Shown here in pieces: positions 1-9,348 of a stretch of 64,000 bases of DNA. How positions within the stretch are numbered: position 1 is the stretch's first letter; every line of letters starts with the position of its first letter. Source of the stretch: Deltaproteobacteria bacterium (GTDB lineage: Bacteria > Myxococcota > UBA727 > VGSZ01); assembly GCA_020850995.1 (NCBI GenBank), contig JADZDP010000078.1:1-64000 (forward strand). Direction: 5' to 3'. The position numbers and the translations under genes are program-made. Below the pieces are notes generated by a model that made no database searches, was not told the origin of the DNA, and saw nothing but the letters and a program-made list of their open reading frames with translations.

Positions 1-1032
<1,032 letters not shown>

Positions 1033-1063
1033 GGCGCGCCCCCGTAGACGCGCGGCGACGGCA

Positions 1064-1081
1064 GCCACCCGCATCGGTGGC
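1064..1081. terminator. Weak hairpin between convergent dnaK and kynU
   Basis: GCCACC (1064-1069) can pair with GGTGGC (1076-1081) across a 6-nt loop in the 96-bp gap between two convergent genes. No T-tract follows on either strand, so intrinsic termination is uncertain. Nothing else was recognised in this gap. Confidence 0.25.
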
Positions 1082-1128
1082 CTCGGCGCCCGCGTCCGGC
1101 GCGTGCATGGCTGCTGGTGCGGGCCGCG

Positions 1129-2361
1129 TCAGGCTGCTGCTGTGGGCGGGAGGCCGCGCGCCACCTCGCCGAGCGCATCGATGGCGGCGTCGAGCTGCGT
1201 GTCACTTAGGTAGGGCGCGGGGCCCAAGCGCAAGACGCTGCCGCGATGGTCGGTGTGCACGCCGCGTTCGCGCAGGCCCCGCTGCAGCGCGGCTGCGTGG
1301 GGTGAGCTGAGCGCCAGAAAGCCCGCCACTGCCGAGCGCGGCGCAGCGCGATCGCGGTCCACCATCGTGGGTGCCAGGCCGAGCGCATCGAAGCGCTCCA
1401 TGAGGCGGCCCACCTGGTGTTGGCTGAGCGCACGCAAGAAGGGGGGTGCCAGGCCCTGCTCGTCGAAGAACTCGAAGACACGGGCGGCCCGGTAGTGGCT
1501 GGTGGGATCGTAGGTGGCCCCGGCCCAGCGCGCCGCCCCCGCGCCAAAGGGCACGGCGCCGGGCGGGCGATCTGCCAAGCGCTCGAACTCGCTGAACCAG
1601 CCCGTGATGACGGGCAAGAGCGAGCAGGACGGAGGCACGCGCAGCGCGCAGTTCCCCTCGCCGAGCTGCAGATACTTGTAGCCGCCGCCGAGCACGAAGG
1701 CGTTCGAGAGGCCATCGCTCGCCAGGTCCATGGGCACCACGCCGAGCTGGTGATAGGCGTCGACGATGAGCTCGACGCCCAGGCGCGCGCAGCGGCCGCC
1801 GAGGTGGCCGAGCCCGAGGACCCGCCGCCCGCTGCCGAACAGCACCGACGAGACCAGCACCGCGGCGGTGGCGTCGTTAGCGGCCGCGCCCAGGCGTTCG
1901 GCCAGCGTGTCGATGGGGTGGGCCGGCACCCGGAGCACCTCGACGAGGCTAGCCTCGGCCAGGCGATCGAGCTGCCGCCGGATGGTGTGAAACTCGCCGT
2001 CGGTGGTGACCAGGCGCGGGCGCGCCGACAGCGGCAGGGCCGAGAGCAGCCGCAGCACGAGCTCGTGGGTGTTGGCGCCGAGGGCCACCTCCTCGGGCGG
2101 CACGCCGAGCAGCCGCGCAAAGCCCTGGCGCACGCGCGCGGCCTGCGTGAAGGCGCGCGTCCACTTGTCGTCGACGTCGAGGGCGGCGTCGTCCCACGCC
2201 AGCAGGTGCGCCTCGCGCGCGACGTCGGGCCATGCCTGGTGGGAGTGCCCCGTGAGGAGCAGGCGCTTGGCGACGTCGAAGCGCGCGTAGTGCTGCGCCA
2301 GCGCGTTGGGCGAGGCGCAGAGCGACGCCAGCGTGGGCGGGTGAACCGGCACCGCGCTCAC
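1129..2361 (-). CDS. kynU: Kynureninase (PLP-dependent)
   Basis: Cleaves kynurenine to anthranilate and alanine. The 410-residue product has the aspartate-aminotransferase-like fold of kynureninases. The PLP lysine is K229 in GGGYKYLQLGEGNCALR and the pyridine-binding aspartate lies in VDAYHQLGVVPMD. I chose the GTG at 2361 because its GTGA overlaps the TGA of the tryptophan dioxygenase gene and gives a family-typical length; the frame stays open upstream but reads as a shadow. It is the last gene of the eight-gene operon that begins at 9300. The anthranilate made here would feed the CoA ligase and monooxygenase encoded upstream. Confidence 0.9.
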   Translation of the reverse strand: MSAVPVHPPTLASLCASPNALAQHYARFDVAKRLLLTGHSHQAWPDVAREAHLLAWDDAALDVDDKWTRAFTQAARVRQGFARLLGVPPEEVALGANTHELVLRLLSALPLSARPRLVTTDGEFHTIRRQLDRLAEASLVEVLRVPAHPIDTLAERLGAAANDATAAVLVSSVLFGSGRRVLGLGHLGGRCARLGVELIVDAYHQLGVVPMDLASDGLSNAFVLGGGYKYLQLGEGNCALRVPPSCSLLPVITGWFSEFERLADRPPGAVPFGAGAARWAGATYDPTSHYRAARVFEFFDEQGLAPPFLRALSQHQVGRLMERFDALGLAPTMVDRDRAAPRSAVAGFLALSSPHAAALQRGLRERGVHTDHRGSVLRLGPAPYLSDTQLDAAIDALGEVARGLPPTAAA

Positions 2362-3140
2362 AGGCGTGTCCGGATCTCCCAAAGGTCGGGGAAGAGGCGT
2401 TGGTCCAAGGTGCCGCGCAGGTAGGCGGCGCCGCTCGAGCCCCCCGTGCCGGTGCGAGCGCCGATGGTGCGCTCCACCATGCGCACGTGGCGATAGCGCC
2501 ACTCGAGCAGGCCCTCGTCGAGATCAACCAGGCGCTCGCACACCGCGCGCGCCTCGGTATCGCTGCGATAGAGGCGCACCAGGAGATCCTGCAGCGCGGC
2601 GTGAGGTGTGACGGCCTGCGTGACGTCGCGATCGAGGGTCCCGGCCGGCAGCGCGTGGCCCCGCTGCGCCAGCCAGTGGAGGAACGCGTCCCAAAGCGTC
2701 GGCGCCTCGAGGCGTCGCGCCAGCCGCGCCCGGTGCGCGCTGCCCTCCGGGTAGCGCGACAGCGCCTCGGCGTGCTTGTAGCCTAGGGCGAACTCGGTCT
2801 CGCGGAACTGGAACGACTGAAAGCCGCTGCCCGACTCGAGGCGATCGCGGAACGACAGAAACTCGAGCGGCGTCATGGTCTCGAGGATGTCCACCTGGTG
2901 GACCAGCACCTTGAGGATGGTGAGCACGCGCTTCAGGGTGTGGTGGGCGCGCGCCCCTTCTCCCTTGCGAAGCGCGGCGGCCAGGAAGTCGACCTCGTGG
3001 AGGATCTGCTTGAACCACAGCTCGTACACCTGGTGGATGACGATGAAGAGCAGCTCGTCGTGCTCGGGGCCATCGGAGCGCGGCTCCTGCAGCGCCAAGA
3101 TCTCGTCTAGCTTGAGGTAGCTCGCGTAGGTCAAGGCCAC
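2358..3140 (-). CDS. kynA: Tryptophan 2,3-dioxygenase (heme)
   Basis: Opens the indole ring of tryptophan to N-formylkynurenine. Family signatures are clear: DELLFIVIHQVYELWFKQ near the N terminus, RDRLESGSGFQSFQFRETEF in the middle, and the heme-ligand region RYRHVRMVERTIGARTGTGG followed by SSGAAYL near the C terminus. The GTG at 3140 is preceded by GGAG at a good distance and gives 260 residues, close to bacterial homologues. It starts 16 bp after the stop of the fused monooxygenase gene and overlaps kynU by 4 bases. No kynB-type (cyclase family) kynurenine formamidase is present in the window. Confidence 0.95.
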   Translation of the reverse strand: MALTYASYLKLDEILALQEPRSDGPEHDELLFIVIHQVYELWFKQILHEVDFLAAALRKGEGARAHHTLKRVLTILKVLVHQVDILETMTPLEFLSFRDRLESGSGFQSFQFRETEFALGYKHAEALSRYPEGSAHRARLARRLEAPTLWDAFLHWLAQRGHALPAGTLDRDVTQAVTPHAALQDLLVRLYRSDTEARAVCERLVDLDEGLLEWRYRHVRMVERTIGARTGTGGSSGAAYLRGTLDQRLFPDLWEIRTRL

Positions 3141-3156
3141 AGCGGACTCCGTGCGC

Positions 3157-5406
3157 TCAGGTGAAGCGAGGGCGGTAGCGCTCGATGGCGTTGTAGGGGT
3201 CGGGCCAGCGCAAGGGGTAACCGAGCTCCACCGCGGCGTGGCGCGTCCAGTAGGGGTCGAAGAGGTGCGCCCGCGCCAGCAGGCACAGGTCGGCGCGTCC
3301 GGCGGCCAGGATGGTGTTGACGTCGGTGAACGACGTGATGTTGCCCACCGCCATGGTGCGTAGGCCGGACTCTTGCCGCACACGGTCGGCGAAAGGCGTT
3401 TGGAACAGGCGCCCGTACGCGGGCTGCTGGTGTGCCACGGTCTGGCCAGCAGAGACGTCGACGATGTCGCAGCCGTGCTGGCCGAGCGCGCGCGCGATCT
3501 CCACCGCGTCCTCGGGGCGCATACCGCCTTCGGCCCAGTCCACCGCGGAGACGCGCACGCTCATGGGCTTGCTCGCTGGCCAGCGATCGCGCACGGCGTC
3601 GAAGACCTCGAGCGGGAAACGCATGCGCCTGGTCAGGTCGCCGCCGTACTCGTCGGTGCGCTGGTTCGTGAGCGGCGACAGGAAGCTCGCCAGCAGGTAG
3701 CCGTGCGCCATGTGCAGCTCGAGCAGGTCGAAGCCCGCGTCGTCGGCCATGCGCGCCGCTCGCACGAAGTCCGCTACCACGAGCTTCATGCCGGCGGCGT
3801 CGAGCTCGCGCGGTACGGGGCTGTCCTGGAGGTACGGCACTGGCGAGGCGGCCACGATGGGCCAGCCGCCTACCTGCAGCGGGACGTTGTCGCCCTCCCA
3901 CCCTCGATTGGTCGAGGCCTTGCGTCCGGCGTGACCGAGCTGCACCGCGATCTTGGCGCGCGAGTGCTGGTGCACGAAGTCGGTGATGCGGCGCCAGCCG
4001 ACGACGTGCTCGGGCTGGTACAGGCCCGTGCACCCGGGAGAGATGCGACCGTCGGCGCTGACGTCGGTCATCTCTGTGAACAGGAGCCCGGCGCCGCCGA
4101 CCGCGCGAGAGCCGTAGTGCACCAGGTGCCAGTCGTTGGGCATGCCGTCGACGGCCGAGTACTGGCACATGGGAGAGACGGCCACGCGGTTCTCCAAGAG
4201 CAGCGAGCGCAGCTTGAGCGGCGTGAACATCGGTGGCGTGGGCTCCTCGGAGGGCTCGGCCCCGGCGGCGCGCGCCGCGCGGGCGGCGAACCAGTCGTCG
4301 ACGCGCTCGACGAAGGCGTGATCGCGCACCCTGAGGTTTTCGTGCGTGACACGCATGCTGCGCGTCAAGAGGCTGAAGGCGAACTGCAGTGGCTCGAGCG
4401 TCATGTAGCGCTCCGCGTCCTCGAACCACTGCATGCTGACCTGTGCCGCGCGCTGCAGGCTCTCCACCGCCGGACGTCGGGCCTCCTGGTACGCGGGCAG
4501 CGCGTCGGCAACGCTGCGATGCTCCTGCAGCGCCAGCACCAGCGCGATGGCGTCCTCCATGGCCAGCTTGGTGCCCGAGCCGACGGAGAAGTGCGCCGTG
4601 TGCGCCGCGTCGCCCAGGAGCACCACGTTGTTGTGGTGCCACCGCTCGTTCCTGATGACCGGGAAGCGCCGCCAGATGGAACGGTTGCCGATCAAGCGAT
4701 GGCCCTCGAGCTCGGCGGCGAAGAGATGCTCGCAGTAGGCCAAGGTCTGCGCCTCGGTGGCGCTCTCGAGGCCGGCGGCGCGCCAGGCGGCATCGGTGGT
4801 CTCGACGATGAAGGTGGAGGCGCCTGGCTCGTACTGGTAGGCGTGCACCCGCCACATGCCGTGGTCGTTGTGCTTGAAATAGAACGTGAACGCGGGAAAG
4901 GGCCGGGTGGTGCCGAGCCAAACGAAGCGGTTTGGCCGCTCGTCGATGCTGGGCCGGAAGTGCTCGCGGTATCGCTCGCGCGTGCGTGATCCCACGCCAT
5001 CGGCGGCCACCACCAGGTCCGCGTCGGTGAGCCCAGCCGGGTCGTCGACCTGGGAGCCGAAGACCAGCTCCACGTCCACCGCGCGGCAGTGTTCCTGCAA
5101 GAGCGCCAGCATGGTCTTGCGCGACAGGCCGGAGAAGCCGTGGCCCGACGAGATCAACGTGTCGCCGCCATAGTGGATCTCGATGTCATCCCAGCGGTGC
5201 GCGTGACGGCCCATGGCGTCGGTGATGAGCGGGTCAGCCTTGGCGATGGCCTCCTCGGTGGCGTCGGAGAACACCACGCCAAAGCCGAAGGCGTCGTCGG
5301 CGCGGTTCTGCTCATAGACCCTTACCTGGTGGCGTGGGTCGGCCTGCTTGAGCAACGCCGCCGTGAACAGGCCCGCGGGTCCACCGCCCAAACACACGAC
5401 CTTCAT
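3157..5406 (-). CDS. 2-Aminobenzoyl-CoA monooxygenase/reductase (fused FAD hydroxylase and OYE-type reductase)
   Basis: A two-domain flavoenzyme of 749 residues. Residues 1 to about 380 form a class A FAD monooxygenase: N-terminal GGGPAGL dinucleotide fold, VVAADGVGSRTR and GDAAHTAHFSVGSGTKLAMED. From about residue 390 to the end is an Old Yellow Enzyme-type FMN domain (NRVAVSPMCQYSA, VQLGHAGRK, LHMAHGYLL). This architecture is known from the Azoarcus evansii enzyme that hydroxylates and then reduces anthraniloyl-CoA, and from proteins annotated as salicylyl-CoA 5-hydroxylase. The neighbouring kynA and kynU favour anthraniloyl-CoA here (inference). Its ATG overlaps the stop of the acyl-CoA dehydrogenase gene by 4 bases. 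Confidence 0.9.
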   Translation of the reverse strand: MKVVCLGGGPAGLFTAALLKQADPRHQVRVYEQNRADDAFGFGVVFSDATEEAIAKADPLITDAMGRHAHRWDDIEIHYGGDTLISSGHGFSGLSRKTMLALLQEHCRAVDVELVFGSQVDDPAGLTDADLVVAADGVGSRTRERYREHFRPSIDERPNRFVWLGTTRPFPAFTFYFKHNDHGMWRVHAYQYEPGASTFIVETTDAAWRAAGLESATEAQTLAYCEHLFAAELEGHRLIGNRSIWRRFPVIRNERWHHNNVVLLGDAAHTAHFSVGSGTKLAMEDAIALVLALQEHRSVADALPAYQEARRPAVESLQRAAQVSMQWFEDAERYMTLEPLQFAFSLLTRSMRVTHENLRVRDHAFVERVDDWFAARAARAAGAEPSEEPTPPMFTPLKLRSLLLENRVAVSPMCQYSAVDGMPNDWHLVHYGSRAVGGAGLLFTEMTDVSADGRISPGCTGLYQPEHVVGWRRITDFVHQHSRAKIAVQLGHAGRKASTNRGWEGDNVPLQVGGWPIVAASPVPYLQDSPVPRELDAAGMKLVVADFVRAARMADDAGFDLLELHMAHGYLLASFLSPLTNQRTDEYGGDLTRRMRFPLEVFDAVRDRWPASKPMSVRVSAVDWAEGGMRPEDAVEIARALGQHGCDIVDVSAGQTVAHQQPAYGRLFQTPFADRVRQESGLRTMAVGNITSFTDVNTILAAGRADLCLLARAHLFDPYWTRHAAVELGYPLRWPDPYNAIERYRPRFT

Positions 5407-6554
5407 GCGTCCCTACCCCGTAGCAGGAGCCCTGCGATGACCAGGTGTTGCACCTCGCTGGTGCCTTCGTAGATGCGCAGCGCCCGTACCGAGCGATAGA
5501 GGCGGTCCACCGGGTGCGCAGCCAGGACGCCAGCGCCACCGATGATCTGCACGGCGTCGTCGACGATGCGCTGGGCGGCCTCGGTGGCGAAGAGCTTGGC
5601 CATGGCGGCCTCGAGCGTGACGCGCTCGGCGCCGCCGTCGGCAACCTGGGCGGCGCGGTAGACCAACAGGCGCGCGGCGCACAGCTCCGTGGCCATGCGC
5701 GCGAGCTTCTGCTGCACCAATTGCTGCTCAGCCAAGGGCTTGCCGAATTGGTGGCGCACACGCGCGTGGGCGAGGGCCTCCTCGAGCGCGCGCGCGCCCA
5801 TGCCGCAGGCGGCGGCGCCCACGGTGGCGCGCAGGCGGTCGAGCGTGCGCAGGCCGAGCGCGAAGCCTTTGCCCTCGTCGCCCAGGCGGTGGCTCGCGGG
5901 CACACGGCAGCCCTCGAACGCGAGCTCGCCCAGGGGGTGCGGCGACGACAGCAGCTGTGGCCGCACGAAGCGCAGGCCCACCGTATCGGCGGGAACCACG
6001 AACGCGCTGATGCCGCGGCCACCGGCGCTGGCGTCGGTGCTGGCGAAGACCGTGTAGTAGTCGGCCACGCCCGCGTTCGAGATCAGGTGCTTGCTGCCGT
6101 CGAGGACGTAGCTGTCGCCGTCGCGCACCGCGCGCGTAGTGATGGCAGCGACGTCGGAGCCCGCCTGTGGCTCGGTCATGGCGAACGCACCCATGGCCTG
6201 GCCCGCGAGGGAGGGCGCGAGCCAGCGCTCGCGCATGGCGGCGTTCCCCGAGAGGAGGATGGGCACGAGGCCCAGGCCCTGCACGGCGAACACCGCGTCG
6301 GCGAGCGGAGACGCGGCGGCGAGCGCCTCGCGCGTGAGGCAACAGGCGCGCCAATCCAGGGCGCCGATGGGCGCGAGCACGTCGTCGCTACCCATGTCGC
6401 GCAAGAGCTCCCGCGCCTCGCGGCGCGCGGCGTCGTCGGTGGGGGGCTCGCGCCGCGCGCGCAGCGTGCCCGCGAAGGCCGCGGCCGCGCGCGCCGACGC
6501 CTCATGCTGCGGCGCCAGGAAGGCGCGCACCGCCGCAAGCTCCGGCGCGCTCAC
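5403..6554 (-). CDS. Acyl-CoA dehydrogenase family protein
   Basis: FAD enzyme of 383 residues with the full family layout: helical N domain, [11 protein letters not shown] in the beta domain, [15 protein letters not shown] and [18 protein letters not shown] in the C domain, and the catalytic glutamate at about residue 363 (YEGTSEVQ). In this operon it most likely oxidises a ring-reduced or ring-opened CoA thioester in the beta-oxidation-like lower part of the anthraniloyl-CoA route (inference); the true substrate cannot be read from sequence. The GTG start overlaps the hydratase stop (GTGA), and the gene overlaps the monooxygenase gene by 4 bases. Confidence 0.9.
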   Translation of the reverse strand: MSAPELAAVRAFLAPQHEASARAAAAFAGTLRARREPPTDDAARREARELLRDMGSDDVLAPIGALDWRACCLTREALAAASPLADAVFAVQGLGLVPILLSGNAAMRERWLAPSLAGQAMGAFAMTEPQAGSDVAAITTRAVRDGDSYVLDGSKHLISNAGVADYYTVFASTDASAGGRGISAFVVPADTVGLRFVRPQLLSSPHPLGELAFEGCRVPASHRLGDEGKGFALGLRTLDRLRATVGAAACGMGARALEEALAHARVRHQFGKPLAEQQLVQQKLARMATELCAARLLVYRAAQVADGGAERVTLEAAMAKLFATEAAQRIVDDAVQIIGGAGVLAAHPVDRLYRSVRALRIYEGTSEVQHLVIAGLLLRGRDA

Positions 6555-7351
6555 TGAAAGACCGCCGGGCGCTTGGCCCGGAATGCCTCGTACGCCTCCC
6601 GGTAATCCGGGTGCAGCATGAGCTCGGCCTGCACGCGCGCCTCGTGCTCCAGCGCGTGGGTCATGGTCATGCTGGCCTCGGCCTCGATGGCCTGCTTGGT
6701 GACGGCGATGCTGTCTCGAGGGCCCTTGGCGAGCCGCTCTGCGAAGGCCTTTGCCTCGGGCAGGAGCTGCTCAACCGGCACGACGCGCTGGTACAGCCCC
6801 ATCTCGTAGGCGCGCTGGGCGGTGATGAAGTCCCCCGTAAACAAGAGCTCGCTCGCGTTCCCCTGCCCCACCAGGCGCGGCAGCATCCACGCGACGCCCA
6901 TATCGGCACCGGACAGGCCCACCTTGACGAACAGGAACGCGATGCGCGCGCTCTCGGAGGCGAAGCGGACATCGCTGGCGGTGGCCAGCACCGCGCCCGC
7001 GCCGGCCACGGTGCCGTTGAGCGCCGCGATGATCGGGCGGCGGCAGCGGCGCATGGCACCGATGAGGTCGCAGGTCATGCGGGTGAAGCGCAAGAGCTCG
7101 TCTGCGCTCTTGCCGAAGAGCTGGCCGATGATGTCTTCCACATCGCCGCCGCTGCAGAAGCCCTTGCCCGCGCCCGTGAGGACGACGACGCGCACGCCGG
7201 GCTCGGTGTCGAGCGCTACGAAGGTGTCGCGCAGCTCGGCATAGACCTCGAAGGTCAACGCGTTGAGGCGCTCGGGTCGGTGCAGCGTGAGCGTGGCGAC
7301 GCCCGTGGCACTGTCGAGGTGGTAGAGGAAGGACTTCGGTTGCAGGGCCAT
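6551..7351 (-). CDS. Enoyl-CoA hydratase/isomerase (crotonase) family protein
   Basis: Crotonase-fold protein of 266 residues. Oxyanion-hole segments are visible as GAGKGFCSGGDVEDI near residue 65 and NGTVAGAGAVLATASDVR near residue 110, with a following FVKVGLSGADMG helix. It should hydrate an unsaturated CoA ester or hydrolyse the ring in the anthraniloyl-CoA pathway; some crotonases in aromatic degradation act as ring-opening hydrolases, so hydratase activity is not certain. ATG at 7351 begins MALQPKSFLYHLD. It follows the RidA gene by 1 base and overlaps the acyl-CoA dehydrogenase start by 4 bases. Confidence 0.88.
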   Translation of the reverse strand: MALQPKSFLYHLDSATGVATLTLHRPERLNALTFEVYAELRDTFVALDTEPGVRVVVLTGAGKGFCSGGDVEDIIGQLFGKSADELLRFTRMTCDLIGAMRRCRRPIIAALNGTVAGAGAVLATASDVRFASESARIAFLFVKVGLSGADMGVAWMLPRLVGQGNASELLFTGDFITAQRAYEMGLYQRVVPVEQLLPEAKAFAERLAKGPRDSIAVTKQAIEAEASMTMTHALEHEARVQAELMLHPDYREAYEAFRAKRPAVFQ

Positions 7352-7352
7352 G

Positions 7353-7763
7353 TCAGCGCTCTCCTGGAACAACGGCGGTGGTTTCGATCTCGACGAGGGC
7401 GTTTGGGTCGACGAGGCCCTTGACCTCCACCAACGCCATGGCGGGGTAGTGCTTGCCGAAGCGCTCGCGCCATGCCGCGCCCAGCGCTTTGAGGTTGGCT
7501 CGATAGGCGGCCAGGTCGGTGACATAGACCGTCATGCGCGCCACATCGGTGGGCGCGGCGCCGGCGGCACGGAGCACCTCGAGCGTTTGGTCGAGGCAGC
7601 TCCCGAACTGCTCGACCAAGGGGGGGAGCTTGCCGTCGGCGGCACCGCCGATGCCCGACATGCCGGCGATGAAGAGCGCTCGGCCACCCGGTGGACCGAG
7701 CACCCCGTGACTCCAACCGCGGGGCGCCGGCAGCGACGAGGGGTTCACGATTTCGAGAGGCAC
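7353..7763 (-). CDS. RidA/YjgF family enamine-imine deaminase
   Basis: A 136-residue protein with the chorismate-mutase-like RidA fold: early LFIAGMSGIGG, EQFGSCLDQTLEVLRAAG, VTDLAAYRANLKALG, and a C-terminal MALVEVKGLVDPNALVEIET. RidA proteins hydrolyse reactive enamines and imines to carbonyl compounds and ammonia. The product of anthraniloyl-CoA monooxygenase/reductase is an enamine-type 2-amino-5-oxocyclohexene-carboxyl-CoA, so a deaminase is chemically sensible here (inference). The GTG at 7763 has GGGGGAG before it. Its 5' end overlaps the SDR gene by 19 bases and its stop lies 1 base before the hydratase ATG, so it belongs to the operon. Confidence 0.85.
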   Translation of the reverse strand: MPLEIVNPSSLPAPRGWSHGVLGPPGGRALFIAGMSGIGGAADGKLPPLVEQFGSCLDQTLEVLRAAGAAPTDVARMTVYVTDLAAYRANLKALGAAWRERFGKHYPAMALVEVKGLVDPNALVEIETTAVVPGER

Positions 7764-8539
7764 GACTCCCCCTGGGGCAAGAGGACGATGGCGCGTCCAT
7801 TCATCTGCGCTGCGATGGGCTGGCAGAGATCGACGGCGGCAGCCGCGACCTCGTCGGCGCGCAACAGACGCTCCTGCCCGGCGGCCTCGAGCACCGCCGC
7901 CAGCGCCGCAGCCCTGCTGCGCCCCGTGCGGGCGACGACGTTGTCGAGGGTGCGCGCGGTCATGGGCGTGTCGACGTAGCCAGGGCACAACGTGTGCGCA
8001 GAGACGCCGCTGCCCTGGAGCTCGAGGGCGAGGGCGCGGACGAAGCCCACCACCGCGTGCTTGGCCGCGCAGTAGTGCGAGATGTAGCGTGCCCCCTCGA
8101 GGCCAGCCGTGGATGCCACCGCGATGAGCCGGCCGCGGCCGCGGTCCTTCATGGCGGGGACGAACGCGCGCGCGCACAAGAAGGTGCCGGTGGCGTGGGC
8201 ATCCAGGGTGCTGCGCCACTGCGCCAGGGTGAGGCGCTCGATCGGCGCCGCGCTGCTGTCGCCGGCCGCCAAGGCGAGCACGTCCACCTCGCCCACCAGC
8301 TCGGCTGCTCGGCGGGCCAGCGCTGCCACGGCCTCCTCGTCGGACACGTCGCAGCGCACGGCGAAGGCGCGGTGGCCGCGGGCTACCAGAGACGCGGCCA
8401 CGCCCTCGATCTCGCTCGTGCTACGCGCCGCCACCACCACGGCAGCGCCAGCCTCGGCGAGGCGTTGCGCGATGGCGGCGCCGATGCCGCGCCCGCCGCC
8501 CGTGACCACCGCCCCGCGTCCCGCCAGCAGGCTCGTCAC
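7745..8539 (-). CDS. Short-chain dehydrogenase/reductase, operon member
   Basis: Classical SDR of 264 residues: cofactor motif TGGGRGIG near residue 13, catalytic Ser in VASTAGLEG and YCAAK for the catalytic Tyr and Lys, then CPGYVDTPM. A 3-hydroxyacyl-CoA or ring-alcohol dehydrogenase role in the lower anthraniloyl-CoA pathway is likely (inference from context). The usual NNAG motif reads LAAGDSS, a mild departure. The GTG at 8539 overlaps the TGA of the creatininase gene (GTGA), which fixes the start; the frame runs further upstream only as a shadow of that gene. Confidence 0.88.
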   Translation of the reverse strand: MTSLLAGRGAVVTGGGRGIGAAIAQRLAEAGAAVVVAARSTSEIEGVAASLVARGHRAFAVRCDVSDEEAVAALARRAAELVGEVDVLALAAGDSSAAPIERLTLAQWRSTLDAHATGTFLCARAFVPAMKDRGRGRLIAVASTAGLEGARYISHYCAAKHAVVGFVRALALELQGSGVSAHTLCPGYVDTPMTARTLDNVVARTGRSRAAALAAVLEAAGQERLLRADEVAAAAVDLCQPIAAQMNGRAIVLLPQGESCLSKS

Positions 8540-9300
8540 GCGGCACCTCGGGCGGCGAGCGCGGCCCGCACGGCGTCGGCGACGAGCTCGCCCAAGGTCT
8601 GCACGGTGGCACGCCCCTCCTCGGCCGTGGCCTCGGCGGGGTGCCCGAAATAGGCACGCGGCCCGCCGGCCTCTTCGAAGGTGCGCGCGCCGGCACGAAT
8701 GGCCGTGACCAAGGACGCCGTCACGGGCGGCAAGGCCTGGCGGACCTCGTCGTGCACCAGCTCGGGGCGCAGGGCCATGACCACGGATCCCTCGAAGGAG
8801 CCCGCATGGCAGGAGCCCGAGCGGAACTCGTCGCTCAGCCGGGCGGCCAGGGCGCGGCGCGTCAGGTCCGGGAACACCACCGGTCCGGCACCCCGGTCGT
8901 CGGCGAGCGCCGCGGCGCTCCTGAGGGCCTCGAGGTGCGCAGGGTCGAGGTGGGCATTGACCAGCACCAACGCGGCGAAGCCGTGGCGGTGCACCTCGGC
9001 CGCGATGTCTGCGATGAGCGCGGCATACGCCGATGGCGAGACCGAGATCGTCCCCGTGAAGCTCGCGGCGAAGGGCGCGGCCGCATAGGGCATGGCGGGC
9101 AAGAGCAGCGCGGCGATCCCGTGGCCCCGCAAGCGCGTGGCGGCGGCTTGGGCGGCGGCCTGGGCGATCAGGGTGTCGGTGCCAAGCGGCAGGTGCGGGC
9201 CGTGGGCCTCCACGGAGCCCACGGGCAACAGCGCCACGGTGCGGTCGCGCGGCAGGTCCCGCACCTGCTCCCAGGTCAGCTCGGCGAGCTCGCGGCTCAT
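8536..9300 (-). CDS. Creatininase-family amidohydrolase
   Basis: First gene of the operon, 254 residues, creatininase/ArfB/MftE fold. Seen are the metal-site motif VGSVEAHGPHLPLGTDT near residue 30, VLVNAHLDPAHLEAL in place of the usual NGHGGN segment, and CHAGSFEGSVVMALRPE, corresponding to the family HAGE-ET motif with Glu changed to Ser. The family contains an archaeal formamide hydrolase (ArfB) as well as creatininase, so a C-N hydrolase acting on N-formylkynurenine is possible; amide hydrolysis later in the pathway is the alternative. ATG 9300 has GGAGAGG upstream. Only 48 bp separate it from the divergent CoA ligase. Confidence 0.85.
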   Translation of the reverse strand: MSRELAELTWEQVRDLPRDRTVALLPVGSVEAHGPHLPLGTDTLIAQAAAQAAATRLRGHGIAALLLPAMPYAAAPFAASFTGTISVSPSAYAALIADIAAEVHRHGFAALVLVNAHLDPAHLEALRSAAALADDRGAGPVVFPDLTRRALAARLSDEFRSGSCHAGSFEGSVVMALRPELVHDEVRQALPPVTASLVTAIRAGARTFEEAGGPRAYFGHPAEATAEEGRATVQTLGELVADAVRAALAARGAA

Positions 9301-9348
9301 GCCGCCTCTCCCGCGCCGACGGCCGCGCTGGTGCATCCAAGCCCCGTC
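9301..9348. promoter_or_regulatory. Short divergent promoter region of the anthranilate cluster
   Basis: The 48 bp between the divergent creatininase and CoA ligase starts must contain, or overlap with, the control region for both transcripts. No clear -35/-10 pair or palindrome can be read in it; it is GC-rich. A GGAGAGG ribosome site for the minus-strand gene is visible. Promoters may lie inside the opposing coding sequences. No regulator gene is adjacent. Confidence 0.4.

Noticed and set aside
3131..4921. Long minus-strand frame with Arg-rich translation inside the monooxygenase/reductase region
   Set aside because: Composition is typical of a +1 shadow; the other frame (3157-5406) has clear FAD and OYE motifs.
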